Positions 24,600 through 37,153 of a stretch of 64,000 nt of DNA are shown here, piece by piece (the first letter of the stretch is position 1; every line of letters starts with the position of its first letter). The notes under the pieces were generated by a model. The model made no database searches, was not told the origin of the DNA, and saw only the letters and a list, made by a program, of their open reading frames with translations. Origin of the DNA: Talinum fruticosum. Its lineage: Eukaryota > Streptophyta > Magnoliopsida > Caryophyllales > Talinaceae. The position numbers and the translations under genes were made by a program. Where the stretch lies: positions 4,411,001 through 4,475,000 of the forward strand of contig JAITYX010000047.1 of assembly GCA_021018815.1 (NCBI GenBank), read 5' to 3'.

Positions 24600-25200
24600 A
24601 CAATAATATCAAGAATACACTCACTCCTAAAAACACTAAATAATGTCCTGAAGAACACTAACCTATTCAAGAGTACGCTTATATGATTTTGATTATGTTA
24701 TTGAAAAACACTAAGTTATAGCTACAAAACATCAAATTATTAGTATTTTATAAAATAATATTTAGTTTTTTATGGAGCAAGAATATCAAGGGAGTACACT
24801 CATTCAAAAACACTACATGTTACTCCTAGAAACACTAAATAATGTCCGGAAGAACACTAACCTATTCAAGAGTATGCACAAAACACTAAGTTATAGCTGC
24901 AAAATATTTGCCTATTGATTTAGGAAAGGCAACTGATCTAGGAATCACCACAAACTTGTGGCAACAATACTGAAAATTCAGCACATTCATATTTTACACT
25001 AAAATACATGCTAAACAACACTAAAATGTCTTCTACACGACATTAATTTCGTTGAATATTCTTTGGACTAATACAAACCTCATCGCCATTTACATTAAAT
25101 GAAGAAAACATCTCGGAAAAACTACAAAACTTAAAGATTAACACTAAAATGTTCTTGATTTTAGGTGTTTAGATGATCGATTATCACTAAAATCAGTACA
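24600..25200 (-). repeat. Minisatellite units in inverted orientation
   Basis: AACACTAAA and ACACTAACCTATTCAAGAG words recur (about 24630-24670 and 24830-24870) opposite in orientation to the left arm, supporting an inverted subterminal-repeat arrangement. Confidence 0.65.
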
Positions 25201-25751
25201 AAATCTAATAAAATTGAAAGCTAAATCTAGAAAATACCTTTTGTCTCGTGAAATTTTTTTTTTTTTTTACTCTGTCTAATGTATGTTTTCATTATAGATT
25301 GATCTTCAGTGAATATTTGAACGATGAAGCTTGATTTCCAATAATATTTGTGAATTTCAATAGCAAATTTGGTCGATTGTATGCGAAATTATTCGAGAAG
25401 ATGCAAGGAACTCGAGCAGGAGAAAGAGAGAAAGAGGAGAGAGTATGTGTTTGTGAGAGACCCGCGTTTAGAACCAAAAAATGAAATTGCCATTATGTTT
25501 TTCAAATTTCTTAATTTTCCTTTTTTTTTCCGTCGAAAAGTTGGGCTGATTTTTCCGGCCGCACGTTTGTTTTGGGTTGGGCCCGGAGAGTCTACGATTT
25601 ACTCGTACCCATAAGTTTACAATATAAGAACTGGTATTTAGTGCTTTGAAGAACCAAAACTAACTAATGTTTTATACCTCGGTATTTCTTATTTTCTTTG
25701 TTTTATAATAGCTTATGTAGATAAATATTTATAAGTGACCATGCAAAAATA

Positions 25752-26727
25752 CAAAAATTACGCTGAGTTACCTCGAATTCTTGTCTAATTTTTTTAGACC
25801 CAACGTTCGAAAAATGATTCTAAATCCCCTTAAATTATGGTGTAACTATATTGGTGGCCCAAATCTAACTCGAAGGGTTAACGGAGGTGTAAAATATCTA
25901 TAATACCTATCATTTATCTCTCTCTCTGTCTCTTTCCCGGCTCTTTTTTTGTCTCTCCTTTTTCCCTCTCTCATCCCGTGCTCTCTAACTCTTTCTCTGT
26001 CTCTCGTAATGGCTTCTTGTTCTCTGTTCATCTTCTCTACTTGTTCTTCTTCCCTCTCCCGTCCCCGCTCTCTGTTCTCTCGTTCTCTCGCCCTTTGTCT
26101 TGTTCCCAGTCTCCCTCTTCGCTCTTCTCTCTCTGTCCCTCTCGCTCCCCATTCTCGGTCTTCCTCTCTCTATCGTTCCTTTCATCGTCCCCTCTCTGTT
26201 TCGCCTTTTCGTTCCGCTTCTCTCCCCCTTTTTGTTGCTCTCGCTCACAACCGACGCTTCTCCTTGGCCGAAAACGCTCGTCGAGCAAACCCAACCTCAT
26301 GACTTGGCCGGACTTGAAAGGAGGAGAGAGAAATTTGCAGCGAGTTAATAGGTTGATTGAAGGGATATTTTGGTTGGGAATTGGATTTGTCTGGTTTGGT
26401 AGAGAAAGGGGTTATTATGAGTTTCCTCCGTTTTAGGTGCTCTCTAATGGTGGATTTCTTTGAGGCCATTGTCGTGGGAGATGAGAGAGAGAGAGAAGAG
26501 AAAGACTTTGAAAGGGGAAGTGGATGAAGTTGAGGGTAATTTCGGGCTTCCAACTTTAATTTTTAAAAATCTCGCCTAAACATTCTATTTTCTCGACGTC
26601 ATCACTTGGATTTGGGCCAACAATATAGTTATACCAAAAAATTTAAAGGGATTTAGAATAATTTTTCAGAACTTTGGGTCTAAAAATAGTTAGACAAGAA
26701 CTCGAGATACCTCAAGCATAATTTTTT
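25752..26727. mobile_element. MULE-like element, copy 1 (about 110-bp TIRs, 10-bp TSD)
   Basis: The ends are long inverted repeats (left CAAAAATTACGCTGAG.. then CCTCGAATTCTTGTCTAA; right its complement) extending about 110 bp to ATATTGGTGGCCCAAATC. The 10-bp direct repeat TGCAAAAATA flanks it (25742-25751 and 26728-26737), the size expected for Mutator-like elements. The interior is CT-rich and GC-richer than its surroundings, with no transposase. A second copy lies at 38744-39714. Reading frames in the CT-rich interior are not conserved between copies, so they are probably not genes. Confidence 0.85.
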
Positions 26728-27059
26728 TGCAAAAATATAACGGTTAGTTTAGCACAATTAGTTTCATGTTTTTCTTTTTTTCTTTGTTTTAGGGGTGGAA
26801 GGGCAAGGGGGACAAGAGTGAGATAGGGAGAACTCAACTCCGATATCTTATCACTAGAATTATATTCTCCAAAGAGTCTCATTAATGACATGAATACCAA
26901 AAACTATATATTCACATAATTACTTATCTTCTAAGACTAATATATACTCTAAAAAAAGACATAATTTGTCGAGGTAGCTTTAGTGAAGGGAAGATAACCG
27001 TCATAAAATATCTATCTATTACAGACTTTACAAAGTACAAGGTTGGTAAATAGAAGCAA

Positions 27060-27523
27060 TAGGGTTGTGCATTATTCGAGTCCAAAACCATACTTAATCG
27101 AAGATCGGACCGTACCAACGGAATTCGACGCGATCCTCAGTCCGAGAATTTTGATTATTCGGTCTTCGGTCCAATCCGGACCAAGGACCGAATTGAACCT
27201 AGGATTTTTTATTTTTGTTTTTTAAAGTCTTTGCCACGCGCCCTCACCTTACTTACTACCTCCCTCTCCACAACTCTCCGTCCGTCTCTCTAGCCCTTGC
27301 TTGTTGTTTTAGTGCCCTTTGGATTGTAATTTTTGCTTGTACATTACTACAATTGTTTAAAAGAGATAAAAACACTCCTGTGTTTTCGGTGCAATTCAGT
27401 TTGGTCTAATCCTGTGTCGACCTTATTCGGTCCAACCGCAGTCCTTATTTTTCCCTTATTCGATTTACGATTCAGGCCAGTCCAATCCAATCCAGTCCAA
27501 TCCTAGACTGATAAACAACCCTA
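27060..27523. mobile_element. hAT-like non-autonomous element, copy 1
   Basis: Ends TAGGGTTGTGCATTATTCG and, inverted, TAGGGTTGTTTATCAG match those of the 38476-40630 element. The subterminal regions are rich in CGGTCC/GGACCG words. The flanking 8-bp duplication is degraded (AGAAG shared), so the superfamily rests on the better-preserved second copy. Confidence 0.6.
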
Positions 27524-29024
27524 GAAGTGGTCCCAAGGGAGGAAACGTGAACCAAATTGTAGGGGAACATTAAGAATGAAGTGGGGGACCTATTTGGACC
27601 AACAAAAACCAAACTAGGCAGATGTGAATAGACTACCTAAAAGGCCCAAACCACTCCCTTTTTGTAAATTTCTTGTACAACATGCCATACGCCCAAAACA
27701 TCCTCGAATGTAACATTTTGTGAGTCGCTTCAAGCACCTTACATTCAGGGTGTCTACGAAGGCTACAATGCATGCAACTCTATAACTCCAATTAATACTT
27801 CCCTGAACATCTTGAGAAAAAGCGTTTTGCTAAAGAAATTTCATAGAATCCAAATTGAGAAGTGTCTGTAGTACTTTGATCGAAACATATGAAGAACAAA
27901 CTAGCAATACGACGGAGCAAAGTCGACTAGTTAGGGCAAAGCAATGAGTATCAAAATTGAAACCCTTCTATTAGTACCTGGTTAGTGAGGAAAAGGCCAA
28001 TGAAACTTGAATCATCAGATTTCGAGTTTTTCTCCTTTTTTTTTGGTGAGAGTTTTGAGGGGAAGAGACTTGAACACCCCCCAAATCAACAAGGGTTATC
28101 AAGTTGATTCCCCGGAGATCAAATTTTTATGCAGAAAAAAGACCCAATAGTCCCTTTGGCCATCGTTGTTTTTCGTCGTTCAAAAGAAATTTCACCCACC
28201 ACTGCACCAATCAATCGGCAAAGAGAAGGAAAATTTTTATTGATCTCTTCTTCTCTCTTCTATTTCGCTATGTAGCTTACTGCCTTCTCCTCGGTGCGCT
28301 GGAGCTCGACGCACAGCAACCACAATGTGCACAGATTTCTCGGCGAACTTGAGATTCCGACATTGGAGAAGTGAAAATTGGCAGTGTTCCGACATTTAGA
28401 GCAGACATTCGTGCTTGATTTCTCGGGTTCAAGCTTCAATACTACCACTGTTGCCCAAAACTTGAGTTCTAGGATACGAGTTTTTTTTCTTTTCATTTTT
28501 TCCCCAATCAGTTTTTTGATATTTTGAACCATCCATTTTCTCTCATCAAACACTACAGTACAAAGTTCAAGTTCCAACCCCAACCTCCCACCAGTATTCA
28601 AGTCCTGATCCATGCTATTCTAAGTTTTCTCACCAAACAGGCCCTAAATTTTTTGGGCAAATGATCAACAACGTTCTACATCGAACGATAGTTTCTTCTT
28701 TCTTTTATCCCCATTTTGTTTTCACAAGTTCCCCATGAGTATGTCGAAATTACAACAGCACTTGTTTGTTTAACTAATTTCTAATTCATGCTCAAGATTT
28801 ATACAATAGGGTAATCTACTTGCCTTGATACATTAACAAAGGCAAGCTGCACAACACAATTACAAAGGTATAAACTACCAGGTCTGGTACTGTTGCCCTT
28901 GGAAATACAGAAAGAATGAAGAATTGGGTGACTGTACACTCTAGCAGTTATCCAGGAGACAAAGACTATATTTACCTTTCACTGCATTGTTTAGGATGAT
29001 ATTCGCCTTCCTTGGTGCCAAGAA
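27524..29024. other. Intergenic, 3' of the tetraspanin gene
   Basis: No supported gene. The minus strand near 28635-28650 reads GGGCCTGTTTGGTGAG, a Tourist-type MITE terminus, but no matching partner end was found. A minus-strand frame at 28260-28613 lacks recognisable similarity and overlaps this end, so it is not called as a gene. Some of the right end is presumably tetraspanin 3' untranslated region. Confidence 0.4.
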
Positions 29025-32000
29025 TTATGGTCTTGTACTTGGCGATGCATTCTGAGGCTGAGACTGGTATTTAGTTTCTTTGTTGTTGTCCAGGCCATAC
29101 TGCAGCACAAATTTGAGATGCATCTTAGATTATGCTCAGAGAGTTTAACCAGTTAAGACATGGAAGACAAGCTTCAGAACCATATCAGCAAGGAAACTTG
29201 AACAAAATGAGCACTATGGGGAAAAAATATCACGTAGAAAAAGGCATGTAAACAGCAACTCGCAAAAGTAGCAGTAACGGCTATAGCATGCTTGAATTCA
29301 TAGACTTGATGGCACACAGCTGAATCATTTAGAAGCATGCAACACTTAGGATGAACTCCTATGCATTTCTAGTGAATAGGTTGCAGAAACACAGCCATTA
29401 TGCTTGTTTTTAGCCTAAAGAACGAAAAAGATAGAGGATCATACCTTGATGATTAGGGAGGTAGGTTTGTAGGTCTTATGCTGGAAAGAGGTCTCATGCT
29501 AGTGTAATAACAACCACTATCATGTATCGATCTTTACCGAATTAAGATCCAGGGAGACCTGGACGTAAGGAATCTTACACTTATAAGCAGAGAGGTTGTT
29601 TATGCTAGTAGAACAGACCTGGAAAAACTGAATGTACTTTTGATTGATTGCCTGTCCTGAGACCGGACTTCAATGCATCAATGTCGAACTGAAACCGAAT
29701 TGAGCAACCTGAAGTTTGTGCAAACAACACTGACTGTGTCTTCTTGTCAAACCTATTGGTCAATCCAATAGAAGTGCCAGGACCAAACGATCCTTCCTGA
29801 ATCTGATCTAACTCGATATTCCATTAAATTGTTATGATATGATCTGAAACTACCCTGACCCCAGTGGCTCAACACATATGTCTATGCTATAGTTCAGAAC
29901 AGATGATAAATCATAAACTAGACCTAGGGCTTACAACAGATACATGGACGTGAGGAAACCCCCATCTCGCTCTTCCTGAGGGGAATTAGGGGAAGAAATG
30001 ATGTCATTTTTATTTTTAAGACTAGAGTGGAAAGGGAGATATTTATTGCAATCTTTCCATGATATGAAGACCTTTTTCAATGTATGTTAGATGAGGCATA
30101 TCAGAACTTTTATCCTGATCTATTTTAAAAGTTGTGAGTTCGGATACGCTCGGGAGTATTAAAAGGACGCCCTTGCAGTCGATCAAAAGAAACTGTGCTC
30201 TACAATTGTTGCAAGTAAATTTGGGTAACTTTCAACCCATATCAGGAATGTAGTCAATCAAACATCAAGCAAATAAGCTTTAGACACGTCTAGCACCATG
30301 AGTCAATGAACCAACACTATCCTTTCGCACCTATCTATTTTTCATCCCTTTCTTCTAAGAAGGAAGATAAACCAAAACTGTTGAAAAATGCAACTCTATG
30401 TCATATCTATATGCCCCAGAATATGAAATGATGGTCAACATATAACTGAATTGAAACAACAAACCAGAACAATGGCAGAATTCTTTGTATATGGTACCTT
30501 CTGTCTTATGCGAGTAGTCCAAATGTCTGAAAGAGTTGCCCTGCCTTCACCCTTCGGGAACCCAGATGGTTGATTTTGTTGTGAGTTAAGCAGCGGTTGC
30601 CTTATTCTGTCCCCATCAGCAGCATAGTTGTTCTCCACATCAGAATCAGCTCTTGGAGTAGAAATCATGGCTCGCAGCACCAGGGAGAATAGGACGGAAA
30701 GTGCCTAAAAATAATAAGAAATTAGACAAAGTTGTTCAGGAAACTGAACGATTGGGTTTCACTATTAATGAAGCCAAATAGATTCTAGGATCCACTAATA
30801 ATTCACTAAGGTGCCGTCTGTTCCCTCCAATAACTGGACAAGCATTATCTGAATTATGCAATTATGTAAAACACAGAAAATTTGCCCATAGTAAAATGAA
30901 ATAAAATACATAAATCACATGAGTTAATAATATTAGATTTTAAGATGATTGATATGATACCACAAGGCAGTCACAATGGTAAATTCTACCTCCTAACCTC
31001 CATAGTGTCCGGCATTCATTTGGTAACAAATAATTTTCTGAAGGTACACATAAATTATTTACAGAATCCATGCATTATGCATTCTGTAGCTTGAAGTACT
31101 TATCTCATAGAGTACTTATTCTATTGACAAATGCACAAAAAAATGTGCTGCCATTAGTATTAGATGTTGAATGCTATTTCCAGATAAGTTTTAGCTGGTA
31201 TAGAAGATATATGTTTGTATTAAGAACGCTGAGACTCAGAATTAGTAGGCTTTTGCATTCTATTAAAAAGAGAGTTTGAAATTTTCAGACTGGTAACAAG
31301 AAGTTAGAGAAACTTTGAAGAAGTTGATCTCCTTGATTATTGTAGCTCATCAGGGGAAAAATCATCAAATAACAGTCGCTAAATCATTGAAAGGTAATAT
31401 TACATGAGTTTGTCAAAGTGAACTACTTTAAATATCTCGAACATTCATCAAGGGTTTATGTACTTATTATTTGAATATTTCTAATATAAGCAACATACTA
31501 CTATCATAAAAATGAGAAAATCCTTCATAATTGCTGAGGAAAGTAATGCAATACCCAAATGCTCTGAGAGCACCCTACATTGCAAAGTAACCTACACACA
31601 AAATAAAAATATATAAAAAGGAACCCCAACATGTAGTTTAGAACTAGATTTGCACATTTTGTATTATTTATTATTGTTATTGTTATATTAACAATTCTCA
31701 CTCACTATTTATTCATTTAGCATGTTCTACCATGTCCCTGACTTAGTATATGCGACTTGAATGTCTAGTATTTTACTTCTTTCTTATTGTTTCAGTACTT
31801 TTAGCATTTATACCTCTGTATTGCCTGTACTTCCACCTTTTCCTAATGCATTTGCCATTCATGTTCCAAATGTTTGTAGTAAGCCAATGTATTAATTCAA
31901 GCATCAATAAGTATTTGTTGTTGCATGTAGGAATTTTTAGACCAATTTATCCATTGGAATCATGCAGTGTGGCATGTTCTCTTATACGTAGTTGCCTATA

Positions 32001-35000
32001 CATCATGTGTGATCCTCTGCTACTGTGCATGCAGTAGTCTGATCTTAAAATCTCATGTTCAATGTGAGCGACATAATTGGACTTCTATAGAGTGCACTTA
32101 TATTTTGGAAGATAATGTTGCTACAAATTATCAAATCAAGAAAACAAGCATCTGATTAAGTAAGGAGGATAATCTTGTGCCTCTTAGTACATAGAGCAAA
32201 CCACAAGCAACTAGCATTTGTATTCACAGAAATCATATTATTGTAAGTGCTAATATTTATAAATTATGAACTAAACAGTGTTCCCTTTTCTAGTCAATTT
32301 GAAGATTACAAACATGATATTAGCACATCTGAAAGCACTATGGCAAAATTATCTTGTAAATTATTAATTTAGAAACCAACAAAGAACAATTTTAAAAGGC
32401 CACACTGAATCCCCAGCACTTGGGGTACACAGAAGCAGCTGTCCAGATTAAATAATTGTCCAGATTAAATCCTTATCTGCATGCTAATATGAGCAACAAA
32501 CATTCGCACCTTGTAGGTCTTATAAAAGATGGAAATGATGTCTGCCTTAGAACACGACAAACACAGTACTCCAACATTTATTTTGATAACAACAGAAAAA
32601 TCCTATGTGATGCTGAAGTCAGTGTTCCCCTCAGATAATTGACTTTTCATACTTCTGTTTGCCCAATATTTTCTCTTCAAAGTCCAAATGTACTGACTTT
32701 GGTTTTCTAGTGATAAATAGACAGACTCACTCTAAGAAGAGATGATCTCATAGATTGCTTCCATGAGCGCAACCTCTTGTTTATAGGACCTCTTACACAA
32801 CCAAACCACCTTTTCGTTATGTCTGATAATTTTCTTGGTTGAGATAGTCTCATCCAGGATATGCTCAATAGGTAAAACCTATTAGTACAGCAATAATACC
32901 TCAAATGTATTCTGTGCTTGCTTTAATGCTTTAAATTTTATTTAGATGCCTCAGGAAGGGATCAACCCTCCCACCCCAAAGAAAGGGGAGGGGAAGGTGA
33001 TATAGTCTGCATAATATTTTGTTGTGATGGAAGTATCTAATAGACTCTTTAAATAGTATTGCCAACAAAGAATATTGTTCATTCATGATGAATGAAACAT
33101 GATATCTTGAGCTTGTTGGCAAATATTGTCATGAATGTGTCCAATGCACAAATACTTTGACATCATTATAGATTTTGTGTCACCTCAAACATTAACAAGA
33201 GTACATCAAAAAAGCATACCTGAACCACAATCAGAGTGATGCCCACCCACTTGCATATATCAGCATTCTCTTCAACAAAAGATCTAAACTTCTCAAGTTC
33301 CCCTGTTGGATCATACGGAAGATCCTGTACACACAGAAAAATATATATTACAAGTTAAACGCTGATAGAAAAGGAAGAAACTCTTTATATATCAGATAAT
33401 TGCCGCTGCTCATTGGTTTAGATTAACTAACCTTTTCCCACCGTTTATCGATCGCAATAAATGCTACTAGAGCCACTTCTAGTATAATGAGAACAAGACT
33501 GAGGACAAGGTACTGATTGGTTTGTAAGTTAAAGGAAAAGATATGATAATTTCTCAACAAAAAACTATTCTAAATCCTCTATGTTTGAAAATAATACATA
33601 CACATTAACCCAGAAGTTCACTACCATGCATAATGCGGCAGATGTTGGACAACTGTACCAGCAATGCAGGTCAGGCCTAAAGTGCATCAACATCTAGAAG
33701 CTTTCGAAAACTTAAAATATGATATAATCTGGGCCAAAGAAGGAAAAAAGTCAGATTCTTGCAGCTGCTAGCATGCAGAGTATTGGTATAATATCATTGG
33801 CAGAGAGCAGGCATATCATAATTGACTCGTCCAAGGATACAAAGCAGAGGCAGCAACCATTAATTGCTTCAGCAGCAATGTGCCCAATGCAAGACATACA
33901 GCATAATAAAATGCCAGCTGCCATTAAGAAGTAGATGAACCTGCATCATAAAACAGCCAAATGAAACCCAAAATGTCTTTATTTCTAAATTGTGGTACCA
34001 TATTTCCAAGTTCAATCAGAACAATATTGATGCAATCGCATATAAGGAAGAAATTTTCAAGTTCGAATCAGTAACAGAAATTGTACTCTTTCGGATATAT
34101 GGATCTGATATATCATTCTTCACAAGAATACCATTACAATCGTTTGTAAAAAGACACTGCTGCCTTAAAGTAATGTAAAGAAACTTCGTCACTTAAAATA
34201 CAATCTCAAGACCCTTGGAAGTCTCAAGTTTTTATTACATGGGAATAGCTCACAAGGTTAAAAATTTATAGCTGACATAAATTGTCCCTAACAGTGTATA
34301 TAAACTACATGACATTTCCTACAATCCTATTTGCATTCAATCTCACATTCAGCAAAAACAGTAATAAAAAAATTTCTCTATCCAGCCTTCAACTCCAAAC
34401 CTGATGGAACGCTATAAAGCTGTTTTTGTGTTAAAGAACAAGTGTGATAGCCCTTGTCATTCTTAACATCAATGAAATGAACTTCAAAATTCTAGCAAAA
34501 TAAGCTGAATATATCTTAACAGATTCAACTAATCCATTCGTTAGGAGGATTCACATCGGCCTTCCCATTTGATAGTTGACAAAACTACGGGCATCTTCTG
34601 CTATACTTCTTTCAGCTTGGCTACTGCCTTTCGAGTTCCTTCAGATGCAATTACACATTGAAGTGCCTATCTTCATGATTTGTATTGTTCCTTCGCAGCA
34701 TATCCCATAAGATCTGCTCTAACTAGTCTCTACATCCTGCAATGTGACCATCAAATATGTGTTCTCAAAGCCAAAGCACAGCAGATGCTTTAACTTCCCT
34801 CTACGAGAACAAGAAAGTTCAAATTTTGCTTTACTCCGACCCTAATCCAATAAGACGACGTCAAAAGGCAGTTGGTGGAGCTGGAGAATAGGAGATTTTA
34901 CAACGGTGCCGCTCTACTCCGAAAACCCTATATGTCAATTGTCAAATATCATGTGAAGGAAACTTGTTTTGTTGGTATTAGAAACTATAAACCTTTACTA

Positions 35001-36010
35001 CTATTGGGTTTTGACCCAATTCCATTATGGAAAATATTATCTTTCCTTTTTGTGAAAGATTTCATCTTGAACTCCAGTAGTTGATTACGACTAGAAGACC
35101 TTCTAAGGTTTCTCAAGAGGTTTCTTATATATACTAGGTTATTTTACCTAGTTAAATGTGGCGCATTGCATAACCAATATGTGTCTCTTTGAACCGCACA
35201 GGGTTATTCTCCCCATTCCACGTACCTAGATGGAGAGAATCTTTGGGAGTTTTTTCTCTTTACTTTGATCTTACAAAACATATGGCTCTGAAGATTGTAC
35301 TTTGTACTCATTCAGATTTTTTGTTGCCGCCCGCCCGTGGTTTTTCGAAATTTGGGTTTTCGACGTAAAATTTAAGTGTCCATCAACTTACTTATTATTT
35401 GTTGATTTATCAACTTCCCTACATCCCAAATCAAATTACTCTTTTCGCCTCCACTGCATATCGAAACCAACCCTAACAATTATTACTAAGAAAACAAACG
35501 CAGTCTACATCCCGAGAAGTCTTACATTTCAATGATTCCATCATATATATAATTTCAATCATAATATCAACAACAGAAACAATATATAGCAAGCCAATTC
35601 TGTAAATAAACGAAAAAACATCAAAAAAATCCAACCAAGCAATATTGAAACAAACAGAAGTGTTACTGAGGTTTGCGCTACTACCATGGAGCAGGAAGCT
35701 GAACCGAGTATAATTCAAACACGAAATCCGATTCTGAACCAGAGACTGATTTTCCAGCAACATTAAGAGGTTCAATTTGAGCAGCAACTTCAAGCGATCC
35801 TGCATTGGAGTGAAGTGAGAGAAAATAGTCCGGAGGTAAAGCTGGAACTGGAGCTGAAGGCGCGGGCGACGGAACCACTGGAGCTTGATTTTGCCATTGA
35901 TTCAGCAAATAAGCTGAGTAAATCACAGTCGAAATTCCGAGAAAAAGCTGGAGAAAGTTAAGGAATTTCAGATTGAACGCTAAGAATCTATGGCAACAAT
36001 TGATTCTCAT
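29025..36010 (-). CDS. Tetraspanin family protein (plant TOM2A-homologue group)
   Basis: Six coding exons read leftwards: 36010-35685, 33940-33841, 33512-33432, 33324-33220, 30704-30498 and 29099-29025. All borders are GT-AG; the total of 894 bases gives 297 residues. The start [12 protein letters not shown] is preferred over an in-frame ATG nine codons upstream because family members begin MR.NCCH. Four membrane segments are visible: [55 protein letters not shown], and [10 protein letters not shown] running into [14 protein letters not shown] Pro/Ala-rich stretch follows the first. The C-terminal tail is cytosolic, with [10 protein letters not shown] and YGLDNN. Plant tetraspanins are plasma- or endomembrane scaffolds; the precise role is not known from sequence. 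Introns 1 (1.7 kb), 4 (2.5 kb) and 5 (1.4 kb) are large. No frame damage. Confidence 0.92.
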
Positions 36011-36059
36011 TCTTTGACTTGGGATTTCGGAGCACAATTACGAGGAAATTGGGGGATTG

Positions 36060-36075
36060 AAACCCTAACCCTAAA
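36060..36075 (+). promoter_or_regulatory. Telo-box-like motif upstream of the tetraspanin start
   Basis: AAACCCTAACCCTAA sits about 50 bp upstream of the tetraspanin ATG, reading opposite to that gene. Telo boxes (AAACCCTAA) are known in plant promoters and 5' leaders of growth-related and ribosomal genes. Function here is inference. Confidence 0.45.
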
Positions 36076-36079
36076 ATGT

Positions 36080-37153
36080 TAAACCCATGAACTGCAGAGA
36101 GGAGAGAGAAAGTCAAGGGGTATAAAGGAGCGAAATGATTGTGATTCCATTTGCTCTTCCCTTTTTCAATTTGTTTTTCTTTTTCTTTTTCTAAAATTGT
36201 TCACTGCTTTGGTGTTTTAAGAACTGAGATCCGATCCGTTGGACTCCTTGACTAACGTTTACCAACTGTTTTTTAAATTTCAGTTCAGTTTTTTTTAATT
36301 ATATGTATATAAAAGAAAGATCGATCATTGGAGACAAGAAAATATAATACAAAGTGGACGTGTACCTACCTCTAGAAAAATACCCTTCAATTAGCTAACT
36401 TATGACATAGACCTCTTTTTAAGGAAACAAAAGATTTTATAAGAATTCATGTTTATATGATTTTATCCTAAGAAAAAAATTATCTTATACATGCAAATAA
36501 TGCTAAGAGTAGAGCTTAAACTTTGCAATTTATTTAAAATGTCATAAAATTTTACTTGTTACCTTTAAATGTCGTTAATTTATTAAAGTACAATTAAAAT
36601 GTCATTTTAAGCGGCAATTATCGAATAAATTGTAAAATATTTAATTGTATTTGTTTCAATTGACCAAAAGGAGAAAAACAGATAAAAGAAAGAATGCAAT
36701 GAGCAACGAGAAAGACTGAGAGGAAAAATAAAAATTAAAGTCTTTTATCGGTTTTGTTGCTCCATAAATTTTAAATTAAATTATCGGAAATAAATTAAAA
36801 AATATATAAAATTAACTAATTGTCGGTTAAAAAGTCATATAATGACATTCTTAAAGCTTTAATCAGGTTTAATAGCATTTAAGGGTAGCGAAAAACTTTG
36901 TGATATTTTAAATAAATTACAAAGTGTAAGTGTATCATTGGCAAAGATCTCTACCTTTACCTTTTATATTTTAACTTTTAAATACTTGATTACACACTGA
37001 CCTATCGACTCCAGTATAGGAAAAAATTAACACTAACAAGTCTCTACACTTCAAAATATCTCTCTCTCTCTCTCTCATATTATATATATATATATATATA
37101 TATATCAACTTTCTTTTGTGAATTATTACTTCAACTTTAGGGATATCAATGCT
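36080..37153. other. Promoter side of tetraspanin gene, then AT-rich DNA with microsatellites
   Basis: No gene. A (CT)9 run at 37059-37076 passes into (TA)14 at 37077-37105. Confidence 0.5.

Larger units (their letters stand above)
21897..25200. mobile_element. Remnant of an Ulp1-type DNA transposon with minisatellite arms
   Basis: A minus-strand reading frame typical of plant Ulp1-carrying MULE-like elements (about 22600-23811) is framed by hundreds of bases of diverged repeats of a word like TTTAGTGTTTCCTAGTTATC. The repeats run in plus orientation at 21897-22515 and about 23855-24590, and predominantly inverted (AACACTAAA) from about 24600 to 25200. Subterminal repeats in inverted arrangement are usual for large plant DNA transposons. 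Exact termini and target duplication were not found. Confidence 0.5.

Noticed and set aside
25846..26553. Many long Ser/Leu/Arg-rich frames on both strands
   Set aside because: They sit inside the CT-rich core of a MULE-like element, and the second copy at 38.8-39.6 kb does not keep the same frames.
28260..28613. Minus-strand frame of 117 codons near the tetraspanin 3' end
   Set aside because: Overlaps a Tourist-type terminus, no family recognised; probably transposon-derived.
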